The notes: generated by a model from the sequence alone, not told the origin. DNA of 64,000 nucleotides from Cellulomonas sp. Leaf395 (GCF_001424125.1 NZ_LMQI01000005.1:789495-853494), one strand, 5' to 3'; positions 44,007 to 51,226 are shown, numbered from the stretch's first letter. Numbers and translations are program-made.

Positions 44007-45239
44007 ATGGATCCGAACGACCCTCGGGATGACGGAGCGGCCCGGCCGCTCGCGGCACTGACCGAGCTCCTGCGTCGCACGCACCTCGCGCCACCGGACC
44101 TCCTCCCGTCCGCGGTCGACGACGCGGTGGTGAACCTGCGCGCCAGGGCGACCATCTACCTGGCCGACTACTCGCACACGGTGCTGGTGCCGATGCCCAC
44201 CGCCGGCGCCGCGCCCCTGCCCGTCCTGCCGATCGACACCACGCTCGCGGGCCTCGCATACAGGACGACGTCGACGCAGACGACAGTCACCAGCCCGGAG
44301 CCGCACCTGTGGATGCCGATCATCGACGGACTCGAACGGCTCGGGGTGCTGAAGATCGTGCCCGCCGACGCCGGCGATCTCGAGGATCCCGTCTTCCTGG
44401 TCCGGTGCTGGTGGTTCACGCACTACCTCGGCCACCTGGTCTCCGTGGTGGACGCCTTCGGGGACGGGATCGACGTGATCCGACGTCAGCTGCGCCGGAG
44501 CCTGTCTGCCGAGCTCATCTGGCAGCTCCTGCCGCCGCTGACCTCGGGCACCGACAAGGTCCTGGTGAGCGGTCGGCTCGAGCCGTCGGCCACGGTGGGC
44601 GGAGACGTCTTCGACTACGCGCTGTCGGACGACAAGGCGCAGTTCGCGATCCTCGATGCGACCGGTCACGACCTGCGGTCGGGGCTGGCCGCAGCGACCG
44701 CGCTCGCCGCGTACCGCAACTCCCGCCGGCAGGGTCATGGGCTCTTCGAGCAGACGGAGTCGATCCATCGCGCCGTGCGTGACGAGTTCGGGGGGCACAT
44801 GTACGCCACCGGCGTGCTCGGACGCCTCGACCTGCGGTCCGGCGTCCTGCGCTATCTGTCCGCCGGGCATCCTCCACCCCTCCTGCTCCGCGGCGGCAAG
44901 GTGGTCAAGTCGCTCGCCCAAGGCCACCGGCCCTTGCTCGGCCTGGACATGCGCAGCGCGAGCGTCGCCGAAGAAGCCCTGGAGCCGGACGACGTGGTCG
45001 TCCTCTACACCGACGGCATCATCGAGGCCCGCGACGAGGAGCAGCAGTTCTTCGGCATCGACAGGCTCGTCGACTTCCTCGAACGGGAGGCCGCGGCGAG
45101 CACCCCGCTGCCCGAGATCGCGCGGAGGGTGTGCCGACGGATGATGGAGTACCAGAACGGGGTGCTCCAGGACGACGCCACGATCCTGCTCGTGCAGTGG
45201 ACGACCACGGGCCAGCACCTTCTCGACCCCGTGCGCTGA
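44007..45239 (+). CDS. PP2C (SpoIIE-type) phosphatase
   Basis: This 410-residue protein ends in a SpoIIE/RsbU-like PP2C domain at about residues 170-405. It contains the metal-ligand pattern SATVGGDVFDYALSDD, DATGHDLRSGLAAATALAAY, YLSAGHPPPLLLRGG, VVVLYTDGIIEARD and VLQDDATILLVQW. The N-terminal 160 residues may be a degenerate GAF-like sensor, though they have no motif I can place with confidence. Such phosphatases dephosphorylate anti-sigma antagonists in partner-switching stress pathways. No anti-sigma kinase or antagonist gene lies nearby, so the target is elsewhere. A TAGGGT -10-like box at 43960 precedes the ATG. Confidence 0.9.
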   Translation: MDPNDPRDDGAARPLAALTELLRRTHLAPPDLLPSAVDDAVVNLRARATIYLADYSHTVLVPMPTAGAAPLPVLPIDTTLAGLAYRTTSTQTTVTSPEPHLWMPIIDGLERLGVLKIVPADAGDLEDPVFLVRCWWFTHYLGHLVSVVDAFGDGIDVIRRQLRRSLSAELIWQLLPPLTSGTDKVLVSGRLEPSATVGGDVFDYALSDDKAQFAILDATGHDLRSGLAAATALAAYRNSRRQGHGLFEQTESIHRAVRDEFGGHMYATGVLGRLDLRSGVLRYLSAGHPPPLLLRGGKVVKSLAQGHRPLLGLDMRSASVAEEALEPDDVVVLYTDGIIEARDEEQQFFGIDRLVDFLEREAAASTPLPEIARRVCRRMMEYQNGVLQDDATILLVQWTTTGQHLLDPVR

Positions 45240-45320
45240 CGTCGGCACGGGTCCGGGCCCTCGTCGGGGTGCGTCGTCTCCGCGTCGTCTTCTCGTCCTG
45301 GTCGGGCCTGCCCGTGCGTC

Positions 45321-45467
45321 TCAGGCCTGGATCATCGGGCCGTGCGCGTCGGGGTTCGCGGGGTCCTCGATGGCGGGCGGGGAGTGCGCCGGCTCCTTGT
45401 CGGGGAGCCCGTCGCGCTCCTCGGGCAGGTCAGGGACGTCGTCCCGACGGGGTGTGTCCTCGCTCAT
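45321..45467 (-). CDS. Small acidic hypothetical protein
   Basis: This 48-residue protein is acidic and proline-rich (SEDTPRRDDVPDLPEERDGL, ending DAHGPMIQA) with no predicted structure. The ATG at 45467 has AGGTGG upstream. Small acidic proteins of this kind are common in Actinobacteria, but a function cannot be given. It lies between the phosphatase gene and a small membrane protein gene. Confidence 0.5.
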   Translation of the reverse strand: MSEDTPRRDDVPDLPEERDGLPDKEPAHSPPAIEDPANPDAHGPMIQA

Positions 45468-45510
45468 CGTCCACCTCTCTCCTGGTCGGTCTCGCGCCGG
45501 TGCCGCGGCC

Positions 45511-45699
45511 TCACCGCAGGACCGACCGGGCGCGCCGGGCTGTCGACTCGACGACCCGCAGTCCACGCGACCCGACCGTCGGGGACTCGTTGAGGCGCTC
45601 GGCCCGCTCCGCCAGCCGGCGGGCGATCGACGCGACGACGGGGAGCAGGACGACGCCGATGATCATCATTCGAACCCGACGGAAGAGCAGGAACCACAT
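45511..45699 (-). CDS. Small membrane-anchored hypothetical protein
   Basis: This 62-residue protein begins with a basic then hydrophobic segment (RRVRMMIIGVVLLPVVASIA), a likely single membrane helix, followed by an arginine-rich cytoplasmic tail (RLAERAERLNES, ARRARSVLR). A GGAGGCACC sequence stands 8 nt ahead of the ATG at 45699. It lies just upstream of the acidic small protein on the same strand, so the two may be cotranscribed. The function is unknown. Confidence 0.6.
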   Translation of the reverse strand: MWFLLFRRVRMMIIGVVLLPVVASIARRLAERAERLNESPTVGSRGLRVVESTARRARSVLR

Positions 45700-45811
45700 C
45701 GGTGCCTCCGGTATCCGGCAGCCGGCGACGCAGCTACTCGACGTCGACCCCCATCGTCAGCCCGTCGCGCCGCTCCCGCACCCCGACCGCACCCGTTCGC
45801 GACCCGAGGCG

Positions 45812-46252
45812 CTATACCGAGCGGCGCTCGGCGAGGAACGCCAGCCGTCGCAGCGTCTCCGTGTTGCGCGGGACCAGGGCCGCGGTCCGCAGCGGCCGCG
45901 GGACGAGGGTCCCCGGTCCGCGGACCGCGTCCTCCGTCAGCTCGACCGTGCACCCGCCGCCCTGGCGTGGGCGGACCGTGATCTGCACCCGGGCCTCGCC
46001 GGCCGGCCACCCGCGGGCCTGCAGGTCGATGCCGCGCTCCGGATCCCACCGTCTAGTCACCGTGACGTCGTCGCGTAGCGCGGGCCAGACTCCCACGGAG
46101 TGGGCGATCCGGCTGCCGACGGCGGGCCAGGCCCGGTCGACGGCGCGGATCCGCGAGGTGCCGACGACCCAGGTGGCGTAGCTCCAGCCGTCGGCCAGCA
46201 CCTCCAGGACGGCGGCGGGTGCGCAGCGGAGCTCTCGGGTGACGGTCGCCAT
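45812..46252 (-). CDS. SRPBCC-fold (polyketide cyclase/START-like) protein
   Basis: This 146-residue protein has the SRPBCC pattern: TRELRCAPAAVLEVLADGWS, WVVGTSRIRAVDRAWPAVGS, and a strand-helix ending with TVELTEDAVRGPG. These are small ligand-binding cavities with varied roles; actinobacterial copies with this short form are uncharacterised. It is probably leaderless, because TACGTT ends exactly 6 nt before the ATG on the minus strand. It is divergent from a lipoprotein gene that has the same promoter geometry. Confidence 0.8.
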   Translation of the reverse strand: MATVTRELRCAPAAVLEVLADGWSYATWVVGTSRIRAVDRAWPAVGSRIAHSVGVWPALRDDVTVTRRWDPERGIDLQARGWPAGEARVQITVRPRQGGGCTVELTEDAVRGPGTLVPRPLRTAALVPRNTETLRRLAFLAERRSV

Positions 46253-46258
46253 GGCTCG

Positions 46259-46264
46259 AACGTA
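46259..46264 (-). promoter_or_regulatory. Leaderless -10 box of the SRPBCC gene
   Basis: On the minus strand TACGTT matches TANNNT and sits 6 nt before the ATG at 46252, so the transcript would start at the start codon. No ribosome site is present. Confidence 0.5.
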
Positions 46265-46332
46265 GCCACCGGTCCGGGATCGGCAACTCGCCGGCGTGGT
46301 GCGGTCCGACTGCGCCGCGACGACGGTGCACC

Positions 46333-46338
46333 TACGCT
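46333..46338 (+). promoter_or_regulatory. Leaderless -10 box of the lipoprotein operon
   Basis: TACGCT matches TANNNT and sits 6 nt before the GTG at 46345, giving the same leaderless geometry as the divergent SRPBCC gene. Confidence 0.5.
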
Positions 46339-46344
46339 CGGGCC

Positions 46345-46770
46345 GTGATGCGACGACGGTGGCCTGCGCTGGGCCTGACCCTCACCGGCGTCGCGCTCCT
46401 TGCGGGATGCGGTCGCCCCGATGCTGCGGCGGCGGACGCGACAGCAGAGCACTTCTACCAGGCCGTCGAGGCGGCCGAGGGTGCCGACGCCTGCTCGTTC
46501 CTCGCCCCGGCCACCGTCGAGAACCTGGAGGACGACGCCGGCGAACCGTGCGCCGACGCGATCCTCGCCGGAGAGGTGGGCGACACGCTGACGTCCCGTG
46601 CCGACGACGCCACCGACCCTGTCGCCCGGGTGGCCGGACGGCAGGCGCAGGCCGTGCTCCCCACGGATGTCGTCTTCCTGACGGTGTCGGGCGACCACTG
46701 GCTGATCACAGCGGCGGGGTGCGACGCCCGGCCGCAGCGTCCCTACGACTGCGTGCTGGAGGGTTCGTAA
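46345..46770 (+). CDS. Small lipoprotein
   Basis: This 141-residue protein has a basic start (MRRRW), a hydrophobic segment and the lipobox LLAGC, so it should be lipid-anchored on the outer face. The mature part begins acidic and has four cysteines (SFLAPATVENLE, EPCADAILAGEVGD, ITAAGCDARPQRPYDC) that may pair as disulfides. The family is not known to me. I prefer the GTG at 46345 because a TANNNT box 6 nt upstream makes it leaderless; the ATG at 46348 is the alternative. Its stop overlaps the start of a 28-residue gene by one base (TAATG). Confidence 0.7.
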   Translation: MMRRRWPALGLTLTGVALLAGCGRPDAAAADATAEHFYQAVEAAEGADACSFLAPATVENLEDDAGEPCADAILAGEVGDTLTSRADDATDPVARVAGRQAQAVLPTDVVFLTVSGDHWLITAAGCDARPQRPYDCVLEGS

Positions 46771-46856
46771 TGACGCGGCTGCTCTTCTGGACCTGTCTCG
46801 GCGGCATCCTGCTCGGGCTGGCCTACTGCCTGGCGCTCGGGATCGCGCACCGATGA
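46770..46856 (+). CDS. 28-residue single-span membrane peptide
   Basis: This very short gene encodes one membrane helix (LLFWTCLGGILLGLAYCLAL) with a short charged end. Its ATG shares one base with the lipoprotein stop (TAATG) and its stop overlaps the start of the DUF6766 gene (ATGA). Such tight coupling on both sides argues that the peptide is translated and acts with its neighbours. Two cysteines lie within the helix. No family is recognised. Confidence 0.6.
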   Translation: MTRLLFWTCLGGILLGLAYCLALGIAHR

Positions 46857-47524
46857 GGAGCCTGCGCGAGAACGGGCTGACCCTCTTCTTCGGGGTGATC
46901 TTCGTCGTGGCGCTGGTCGGGCAGGCGGTCTCCGGCGTCGCACTGATGAACGAGGAGCAGCTCAACGCCGGCCTGGACCCGATCACGATCGGGGAGTACG
47001 TCACGACGTCGGCGTTCGCCGTCGACGTCACCGAGAACTGGCAGTCGGAGTTCCTCCAGTTCCTCCTCTACATCGTCGCCACCGTCTTCTTCCTCCAGCG
47101 CGGGTCACCGGAGTCGAAGGAGCTGGACGAGGCCGGACGAGAGAGCGACGCAGATCAGAAGGTCGCCGAGTTCTCGACGAACGACTCCCCCGCGTGGGCG
47201 CGCCGACGCGGCTGGCGACTGTCGGTCTACTCCCGATCCCTCAGCCTGGTCATGGGCGCGATCTTCCTGGGGTCGTGGCTGACCCAGTCGGTCACGGGTT
47301 CCGTCGCCTACTCCGAGGAGCAGATGCGGGAGCTGGCGGACCCCGTCAGCTGGAGCGAGTACCTGCTGCTGCCCGACTTCTGGAGCCGCACGCTGCAGAA
47401 CTGGCAGTCGGAGTTCCTCGCCGTCGCGAGCATGGTCGTGCTCTCCATCTACCTGCGTGAACGCGGGTCACCGGAGTCCAAGCCGGTCGGCACGCCGCAC
47501 GACACCACCGGCGTCGAGGGCTGA
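46853..47524 (+). CDS. DUF6766 membrane protein with an internal duplication
   Basis: This 223-residue protein has two related halves. Each starts with a hydrophobic helix ending in a phenylalanine- or tryptophan-rich face (GLTLFFGVIFVVALVGQAVS and VYSRSLSLVMGAIFLGSWLT), has a second helix preceded by ENWQSEF or QNWQSEF, and ends with RGSPESK. The repeat is clear: NWQSEFLQFLLYIVAT against NWQSEFLAVASMVVLS. It matches the DUF6766 family, whose function is unknown. It is the third gene of the overlapping lipoprotein-peptide operon, which may form a small membrane complex. Confidence 0.8.
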   Translation: MRSLRENGLTLFFGVIFVVALVGQAVSGVALMNEEQLNAGLDPITIGEYVTTSAFAVDVTENWQSEFLQFLLYIVATVFFLQRGSPESKELDEAGRESDADQKVAEFSTNDSPAWARRRGWRLSVYSRSLSLVMGAIFLGSWLTQSVTGSVAYSEEQMRELADPVSWSEYLLLPDFWSRTLQNWQSEFLAVASMVVLSIYLRERGSPESKPVGTPHDTTGVEG

Positions 47525-47672
47525 CGTCGCCGTCTGCCGCTGGCGCGCGCCAGCTGGTCCGACCCGCGCACAGAGTGAGCTCGGCGGGGGCGCGGGGTCG
47601 GCTCGCCCGCACAGGGCGTCCCGAGGTTCCCCGGTGGTGCTCTCGCAGCCCGGCGCCCCCGCCGTCCGCTCG
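47525..47672. other. Convergent gap with GC-rich inverted repeats
   Basis: Between the stops of the DUF6766 and Hsp20 genes there is a 16-bp self-complementary sequence at 47539-47554 (GCTGGCGCGCGCCAGC). An 11-bp inverted repeat (GGCGGGGGCGC at 47583, GCGCCCCCGCC at 47653) has a 59-nt loop. These may end transcription from both sides. No gene is supported here. Confidence 0.5.
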
Positions 47673-48113
47673 TCACGCGCCGGCGTCGGCCTCCGCGGTG
47701 ATCTGGGTGGCGTCGCCGGTGTGCTGGACCTCGATACGGCGGGGCTTGGCCTCGTCGGCGACGGGGATGCTCAGGGTCAGCACACCGTCGGTGTAGGTCG
47801 CCGTGATCGCGTCGAGCGCGAGGCCACGGCTCACGGTGAGCTGACGTGCGTACGTGCCGACCGGGCGTTCCTTGGCCAGCCACTGCACGTCCTGCTCGGT
47901 GTGCGCGGTGCGCTGGGCACGGATGGTCAGGGTGCGGTCCTCGACGTTCACATCGATGGTGCCCGGATCCGCGCCCGGCAGGTCCACGTGGAGCACGTAG
48001 TGGTCGCCGGACCGGTACAGATCCATCGGCATCGTGGTCGACGCACGCTCGGCCGTCATCACCTGGGCGAACAGACGGTCGAACTCCTGGAACGGGTCGA
48101 ATCGCGTAGCCAT
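47673..48113 (-). CDS. Hsp20/alpha-crystallin small heat-shock protein
   Basis: This 146-residue protein is an Hsp20 holdase chaperone. The alpha-crystallin domain runs from about residue 35 to 130: YRSGDHYVLHVDLPGADPGT, VNVEDRTLTIRAQR, a RPVGTYARQLTVSRGLALD edge strand, and ITATYTDGVLTLSIPVADEA. The ATG at 48113 follows AAGGAGG at 8 nt spacing; an in-frame GTG three codons upstream is less likely. A CIRCE operator 92 nt upstream indicates HrcA control, so it should be induced by heat or protein damage. Confidence 0.95.
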   Translation of the reverse strand: MATRFDPFQEFDRLFAQVMTAERASTTMPMDLYRSGDHYVLHVDLPGADPGTIDVNVEDRTLTIRAQRTAHTEQDVQWLAKERPVGTYARQLTVSRGLALDAITATYTDGVLTLSIPVADEAKPRRIEVQHTGDATQITAEADAGA

Positions 48114-48204
48114 GACCGTCACCTCCTTCGTGTCGGGGCGCCGGACCGTCCGGGCCCCGGGTGGCTGTCCGGCCGTCCTGGCCGAACTGGCTACATCTGA
48201 AGAA

Positions 48205-48231
48205 TTAGCACTCTCGGTGCTCGAGTGCCAG
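48205..48231 (-). promoter_or_regulatory. CIRCE operator (HrcA site) of the Hsp20 gene
   Basis: TTAGCACTC is followed after exactly 9 nt by GAGTGCCAG. This is the CIRCE pattern with the left half perfect and two mismatches at the end of the right half (consensus GAGTGCTAA). It lies upstream of the Hsp20 start. HrcA binds such sites in heat-shock genes of many bacteria. Confidence 0.8.
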
Positions 48232-48584
48232 TGGAGATCGGAGGCCGTTCGCGCGCGGCGAACACCGCCGTCCGCAGCGACCCTGGCGCCGGCTCAGGTG
48301 GCGGACCGGTCCCATCCGTCCTACTTTTCCAAGTGCTGGTCCGGCCCCCGCCGGTCAGCAGACCGTCGCCCGGCACAGCAGCGTCGCCGGACATGGGGCT
48401 GGTGTGCGGCATCGTCGTCGCACCTCGCTGACTCCCGGATCGCCCTGGCGTACCGGCAGCCCTGTGCAGACGGCCGCGCGGCAGAAGGTCCGCGCACTCG
48501 TCGACCCCTCCGGACGGAGTGCTGGCCCCGCCTCATCGGCCGGGCTGCGCCGACTCCTCCTGACGACCTGAGAAGAGACACGCC
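48232..48584. other. Non-coding stretch upstream of the membrane operon
   Basis: I see no supported gene in these 353 bp. Open frames exist on both strands but have no ribosome site, family similarity or start context. The stretch separates the CIRCE-controlled Hsp20 gene from the divergent 48.6-kb membrane operon and should contain that operon's promoter. Confidence 0.5.
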
Positions 48585-49292
48585 ATGAGTGACGACTACA
48601 CCAGCAGCTACCCCCGCTCCGACGCCCCACTCTCCGGCAGTGGGACCTCGACGACCCCGAACGCCCCACTCTCCGGCAGTGGGACCTCGACAACCGATAC
48701 CGCCAAGGACCGGGCGACCGATGTCAAGGACAAGGCCACCAGCGCCGGCGAGCACCTGCTCGGCGAGGCGAAGGGGGAGGCCGCCGCGGTCACGCAGGAG
48801 GCTCGGCGTCAGCTCGGTGACCTGTGGTCGCAGGCCCGCTCCGAGGTGTCCAGCCAGGCCGGGGTCCAGCAGAGCCGGCTCGCCGGAGGCCTGACGTCGG
48901 TCGGCGGACAGTTCACGCAGATGGCGTCCGCACCGTTCGAGCAGAACCTCGCGACCGACATCGTGCGTGAGGTCGGCCAGAGGATGGACTCGCTGGGCCG
49001 GTGGCTGGAGAACCACGGTCCCGACGAGGCCCTGGAGGAGGTTCGCGGCTTCGCCCGGCGGAGTCCCGGCACGTTCCTCCTGATCGCTGCCGGCGCCGGG
49101 GTGGTGCTAGGTCGCCTCACCCGCGGCCTCAAGGACGCCCCGCCGAGCCCGTCCACCCGGTCCACGACGCCGACGCGCGTGACCGCCACCGAGCCTCTGC
49201 CGGTGTACACGGACGTGGTCGAGGAGCGTCCGCGGTTCACCGACGAGCTCGCCACCCCGGTGCCGGGCGCCCTCGGCTGGGACCAGCGATGA
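48585..49292 (+). CDS. Hypothetical envelope protein of the holin/DUF3618 operon, with N-terminal tandem repeat
   Basis: This 235-residue protein starts with two copies of APLSGSGTSTT encoded by a 30-bp exact DNA repeat, then a lysine/aspartate helical segment (DRATDVKDKATSAGEHLLGE) and an amphipathic stretch like those of apolipoprotein- or LEA-like proteins. A probable membrane helix follows (GTFLLIAAGAGVVLGRLTRG), then a disordered tail. Its stop overlaps the start of the holin-family gene (ATGA). The trio of this type, a phage-holin-family protein and a DUF3618 protein is common in Actinobacteria and is not a phage remnant. Its role is unknown. Confidence 0.65.
   Translation: MSDDYTSSYPRSDAPLSGSGTSTTPNAPLSGSGTSTTDTAKDRATDVKDKATSAGEHLLGEAKGEAAAVTQEARRQLGDLWSQARSEVSSQAGVQQSRLAGGLTSVGGQFTQMASAPFEQNLATDIVREVGQRMDSLGRWLENHGPDEALEEVRGFARRSPGTFLLIAAGAGVVLGRLTRGLKDAPPSPSTRSTTPTRVTATEPLPVYTDVVEERPRFTDELATPVPGALGWDQR
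48623..48691 (+). repeat. Tandem 30-bp repeat (39-bp period) in the envelope gene
   Basis: Two identical 30-bp copies at 48623-48652 and 48662-48691 encode the duplicated APLSGSGTST motif. The unit period is 39 bp, a multiple of three, so copy-number change would keep the frame. Confidence 0.85.
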
Positions 49293-49699
49293 GCGAGCCC
49301 TTGGACGCTCCCCCGCGCCAGTCCGTCGGTGACCTGCTCGGCGACGTCACCCGCGACCTGTCGACCTTGCTGCACCAGGAGGTCGAGCTGGCCAAGGCCG
49401 AGGCCCGCCAGTCGGCGAAGGCTGCGGCCAAGGGCGGGTCCATGTTCGCGGGCGCAGCGGTCGCCGGGCACTTCGTCCTGCTGTTCCTGTCGATCGCCCT
49501 CTGGTGGGCGCTCGGCGACGCGATGGACTCCTGGGCCTGGTCTGCGGTGATCGTCGCCGTCATCTGGGCGATCGTCGCCGCCGTGCTCGCCGCACGCGGC
49601 CGCGCCGAGTCCAAGCGGGTCGGCGGAATGCCCAAGACAGCCGACACCGTCAAGAAGATCCCCAACGCTCTGCAAGGACACGAGGAGAAGAACTCATGA
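49289..49699 (+). CDS. Phage-holin-family (PF07332/DUF1469-like) membrane protein
   Basis: This 136-residue protein has the Phage_holin_3_6 pattern: a helical amphipathic start (LLGDVTRDLSTLLHQEVELA, AEARQSAKAAAKGG), then two membrane helices (HFVLLFLSIALWWALGD and AWSAVIVAVIWAIVAAVLAA) and a basic tail (KKIPNALQGHEEKNS). Despite the family name, bacterial copies in operons with DUF3618 proteins are thought to be chromosomal envelope proteins, not lysis factors. Both ends overlap neighbours by 4 bp. Confidence 0.85.
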   Translation: MSEPLDAPPRQSVGDLLGDVTRDLSTLLHQEVELAKAEARQSAKAAAKGGSMFAGAAVAGHFVLLFLSIALWWALGDAMDSWAWSAVIVAVIWAIVAAVLAARGRAESKRVGGMPKTADTVKKIPNALQGHEEKNS

Positions 49700-50304
49700 G
49701 CACCGACCCCGACCAGATCCGCGAGGACATCGAGCGCACGCGCGCCGAGCTCAGCTCGGACGTCGACGCCCTGACCGACAAGGTCAGCCCCAGCCAGGTC
49801 GCACAGCGCCAGGCCGAGAAGGTCCGCACCGCCGTCACGGACGTCAAGGAGAAGGTCATGGGCGGGGTCAGTGACAGCGCCGACGCCGCCGGCTCCGCTG
49901 CCGCGTCTCTGCCGCATGCCGCGAAGGACCGGACCCGCGGGAACCCGCTGGCCGCCGGCCTGGTCGCCTTCGGCGCCGGGTGGCTGATCTCCTCCCTGCT
50001 GCCGAGCACGCGTCAGGAGCAGCAGCTCGCCCAGGCGGCCAAGGAGCAGGCGGCGCCTCTGGTCCAGGAGGCCAAGGACGCCGCCCAGGGAATCGCGGAG
50101 AACCTCCGCGAGCCCGCTCAGGACGCGGCTGCTGCCGTCAAGGACCGGGCTGCTGAGGCAGGCGCGACGCTGCGCGACGAAGGTCGCGCGACCGCCGACG
50201 ACCTGCGGGCCGACACGAAGAGCACAGGCGGCGCCGTCACGAGCCCGCCCACCGTCGGCGGCACCCAGTCGGGCTACGTCGGCGGCACCCAGTCGGGCTA
50301 CTGA
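49696..50304 (+). CDS. DUF3618 membrane protein with C-terminal repeat
   Basis: This 202-residue protein begins with the DUF3618 motif (STDPDQIREDIERTRAELSS, VDALTDKVSPSQV), a helical coiled stretch. A probable membrane helix follows (GLVAFGAGWLISSLL), then a long alanine/glutamate-rich amphipathic tail. It ends in a 24-bp exact duplication encoding VGGTQSGY twice. DUF3618 genes typically sit after holin-family genes in this order. It is followed 10 nt later by a strong terminator, closing the operon. Confidence 0.85.
   Translation: MSTDPDQIREDIERTRAELSSDVDALTDKVSPSQVAQRQAEKVRTAVTDVKEKVMGGVSDSADAAGSAAASLPHAAKDRTRGNPLAAGLVAFGAGWLISSLLPSTRQEQQLAQAAKEQAAPLVQEAKDAAQGIAENLREPAQDAAAAVKDRAAEAGATLRDEGRATADDLRADTKSTGGAVTSPPTVGGTQSGYVGGTQSGY
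50254..50301 (+). repeat. Exact 24-bp tandem duplication at the end of the DUF3618 gene
   Basis: Positions 50254-50277 and 50278-50301 are identical and encode VGGTQSGY twice immediately before the stop codon. Confidence 0.9.
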
Positions 50305-50313
50305 GAGCCCTCT

Positions 50314-50343
50314 GCGGCGGGGCGCCTCAGGGTGCCCCGCCGC
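50314..50343 (+). terminator. Hairpin terminator of the membrane operon
   Basis: Arms GCGGCGGGGC and GCCCCGCCGC pair perfectly around a 10-nt loop, beginning 10 nt past the DUF3618 stop. It has no U tract. Confidence 0.75.
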
Positions 50344-50385
50344 GTGCCCGAACCCAGCGCACTCGGCACCGGAAGAGGACACCTC

Positions 50386-50961
50386 ATGAGCCAGACGACC
50401 CTCAGCGGGTACCGCGTCCTGGCGATCGTCACCAACTACGGCGTCGAGCAGGACGAGCTCATCGTCCCGCGCGACCACCTGCGCGAGCGCGGTGCGACCG
50501 TCGTGGTCGCCGCCGTCACCACGGACCCGATCCAGACGCTCGTCGGCGACAAGGACCCGGGGAAGTCCTTGCAGCCGGACACCACGTTCGGGGACGCCGG
50601 GTCCGACTTCGACCTGCTCCTCATCCCGGGCGGCACCCTGAACGCCGACGCGTTGCGGCTGGAGAGCCGCGCCATCGACACGGTGCGTGCGTTCGCCTCG
50701 TCAGGCCGGCCGATCGCCGCGATCTGTCACGGACCGTGGGCGCTCGTCGAGGCGGGCGTGGTGGACGGCAGGACCGTGACGTCCTACCCCTCGCTGCAGA
50801 CCGACCTGCGCAACGCAGGCGCCACCTGGGTCGACAGGTCGGTGTCGATCGACGACGGCGGAGCGTTCACCCTGGTCACGTCGCGCAGGCCCGACGACCT
50901 CGACGACTTCCTGCCTGCTGTGGAGAAGGCGCTGGCCACGGGCCCAGACGTCGCAGAGTAG
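50386..50961 (+). CDS. DJ-1/PfpI-family protein
   Basis: This 191-residue protein is a DJ-1/PfpI (class I glutamine-amidotransferase-like) member. It has VLAIVTNYGVEQDELIVPRD with a conserved glutamate, FDLLLIPGGTLNADALR, and the nucleophile elbow IAAICHGPWALVEAG. PfpI-type proteins act as proteases, glyoxalases or protein deglycases; which applies here cannot be told. Length and order of motifs match the YhbO/PfpI subgroup. The ATG follows GGAAGAGG. It faces a small acidic gene and ends at a hairpin. Confidence 0.9.
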   Translation: MSQTTLSGYRVLAIVTNYGVEQDELIVPRDHLRERGATVVVAAVTTDPIQTLVGDKDPGKSLQPDTTFGDAGSDFDLLLIPGGTLNADALRLESRAIDTVRAFASSGRPIAAICHGPWALVEAGVVDGRTVTSYPSLQTDLRNAGATWVDRSVSIDDGGAFTLVTSRRPDDLDDFLPAVEKALATGPDVAE

Positions 50962-50968
50962 GGCCCAC

Positions 50969-50990
50969 GCACGACGGCTGCCCGTCGTGC
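50969..50990. terminator. Bidirectional hairpin terminator
   Basis: GCACGACGG and CCGTCGTGC form a 9-bp stem with a 4-nt loop, 8 nt past the PfpI stop and 23 nt before the stop of the converging acidic gene. It may serve both. Confidence 0.65.
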
Positions 50991-51013
50991 GCTCCCGGGC
51001 GTCTGCGCTGCGG

Positions 51014-51226
51014 TCAGTCTCGCGGGTTCAGCTGTTCCGGGTCGCCGTCCGGGTCACCGTCGGGTCCGCCGCTCCCGTCGCCGGCGGCAGCGCTCCCCGT
51101 GCGCGGGTTGAGCATCTCCGGGTCGGCGTCCGGGTCCGTCGCGGGGTCGTAGGGCGTCGTCGAGTCGTCCGGGGGCGACGTCCCGTCGTCCGGTGTGGTG
51201 GGGGTGGCGTCAGGTGTGCTGCTCAT
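51014..51226 (-). CDS. Small acidic disordered protein with repeated DPExLNPR motif
   Basis: This 70-residue protein is rich in aspartate, proline and threonine with no hydrophobic core. The motif DPEMLNPRTG near residue 36 recurs as DPEQLNPRD at the C terminus, joined by a glycine/aspartate linker, so the protein looks like two short linear motifs on a flexible chain. The ATG at 51226 follows TGAGGGG. It could bind cations or a partner protein through the repeats; no known family is recognised. Confidence 0.55.
   Translation of the reverse strand: MSSTPDATPTTPDDGTSPPDDSTTPYDPATDPDADPEMLNPRTGSAAAGDGSGGPDGDPDGDPEQLNPRD

Noticed and set aside
48232..48584. Short genes between Hsp20 and the membrane operon
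   Set aside because: Open frames on both strands have no ribosome site, no family similarity and poor start context.
49289..49699. Lysis holin of a phage
   Set aside because: The gene is in an operon with DUF3618 and an envelope protein, an arrangement common in actinobacterial chromosomes.
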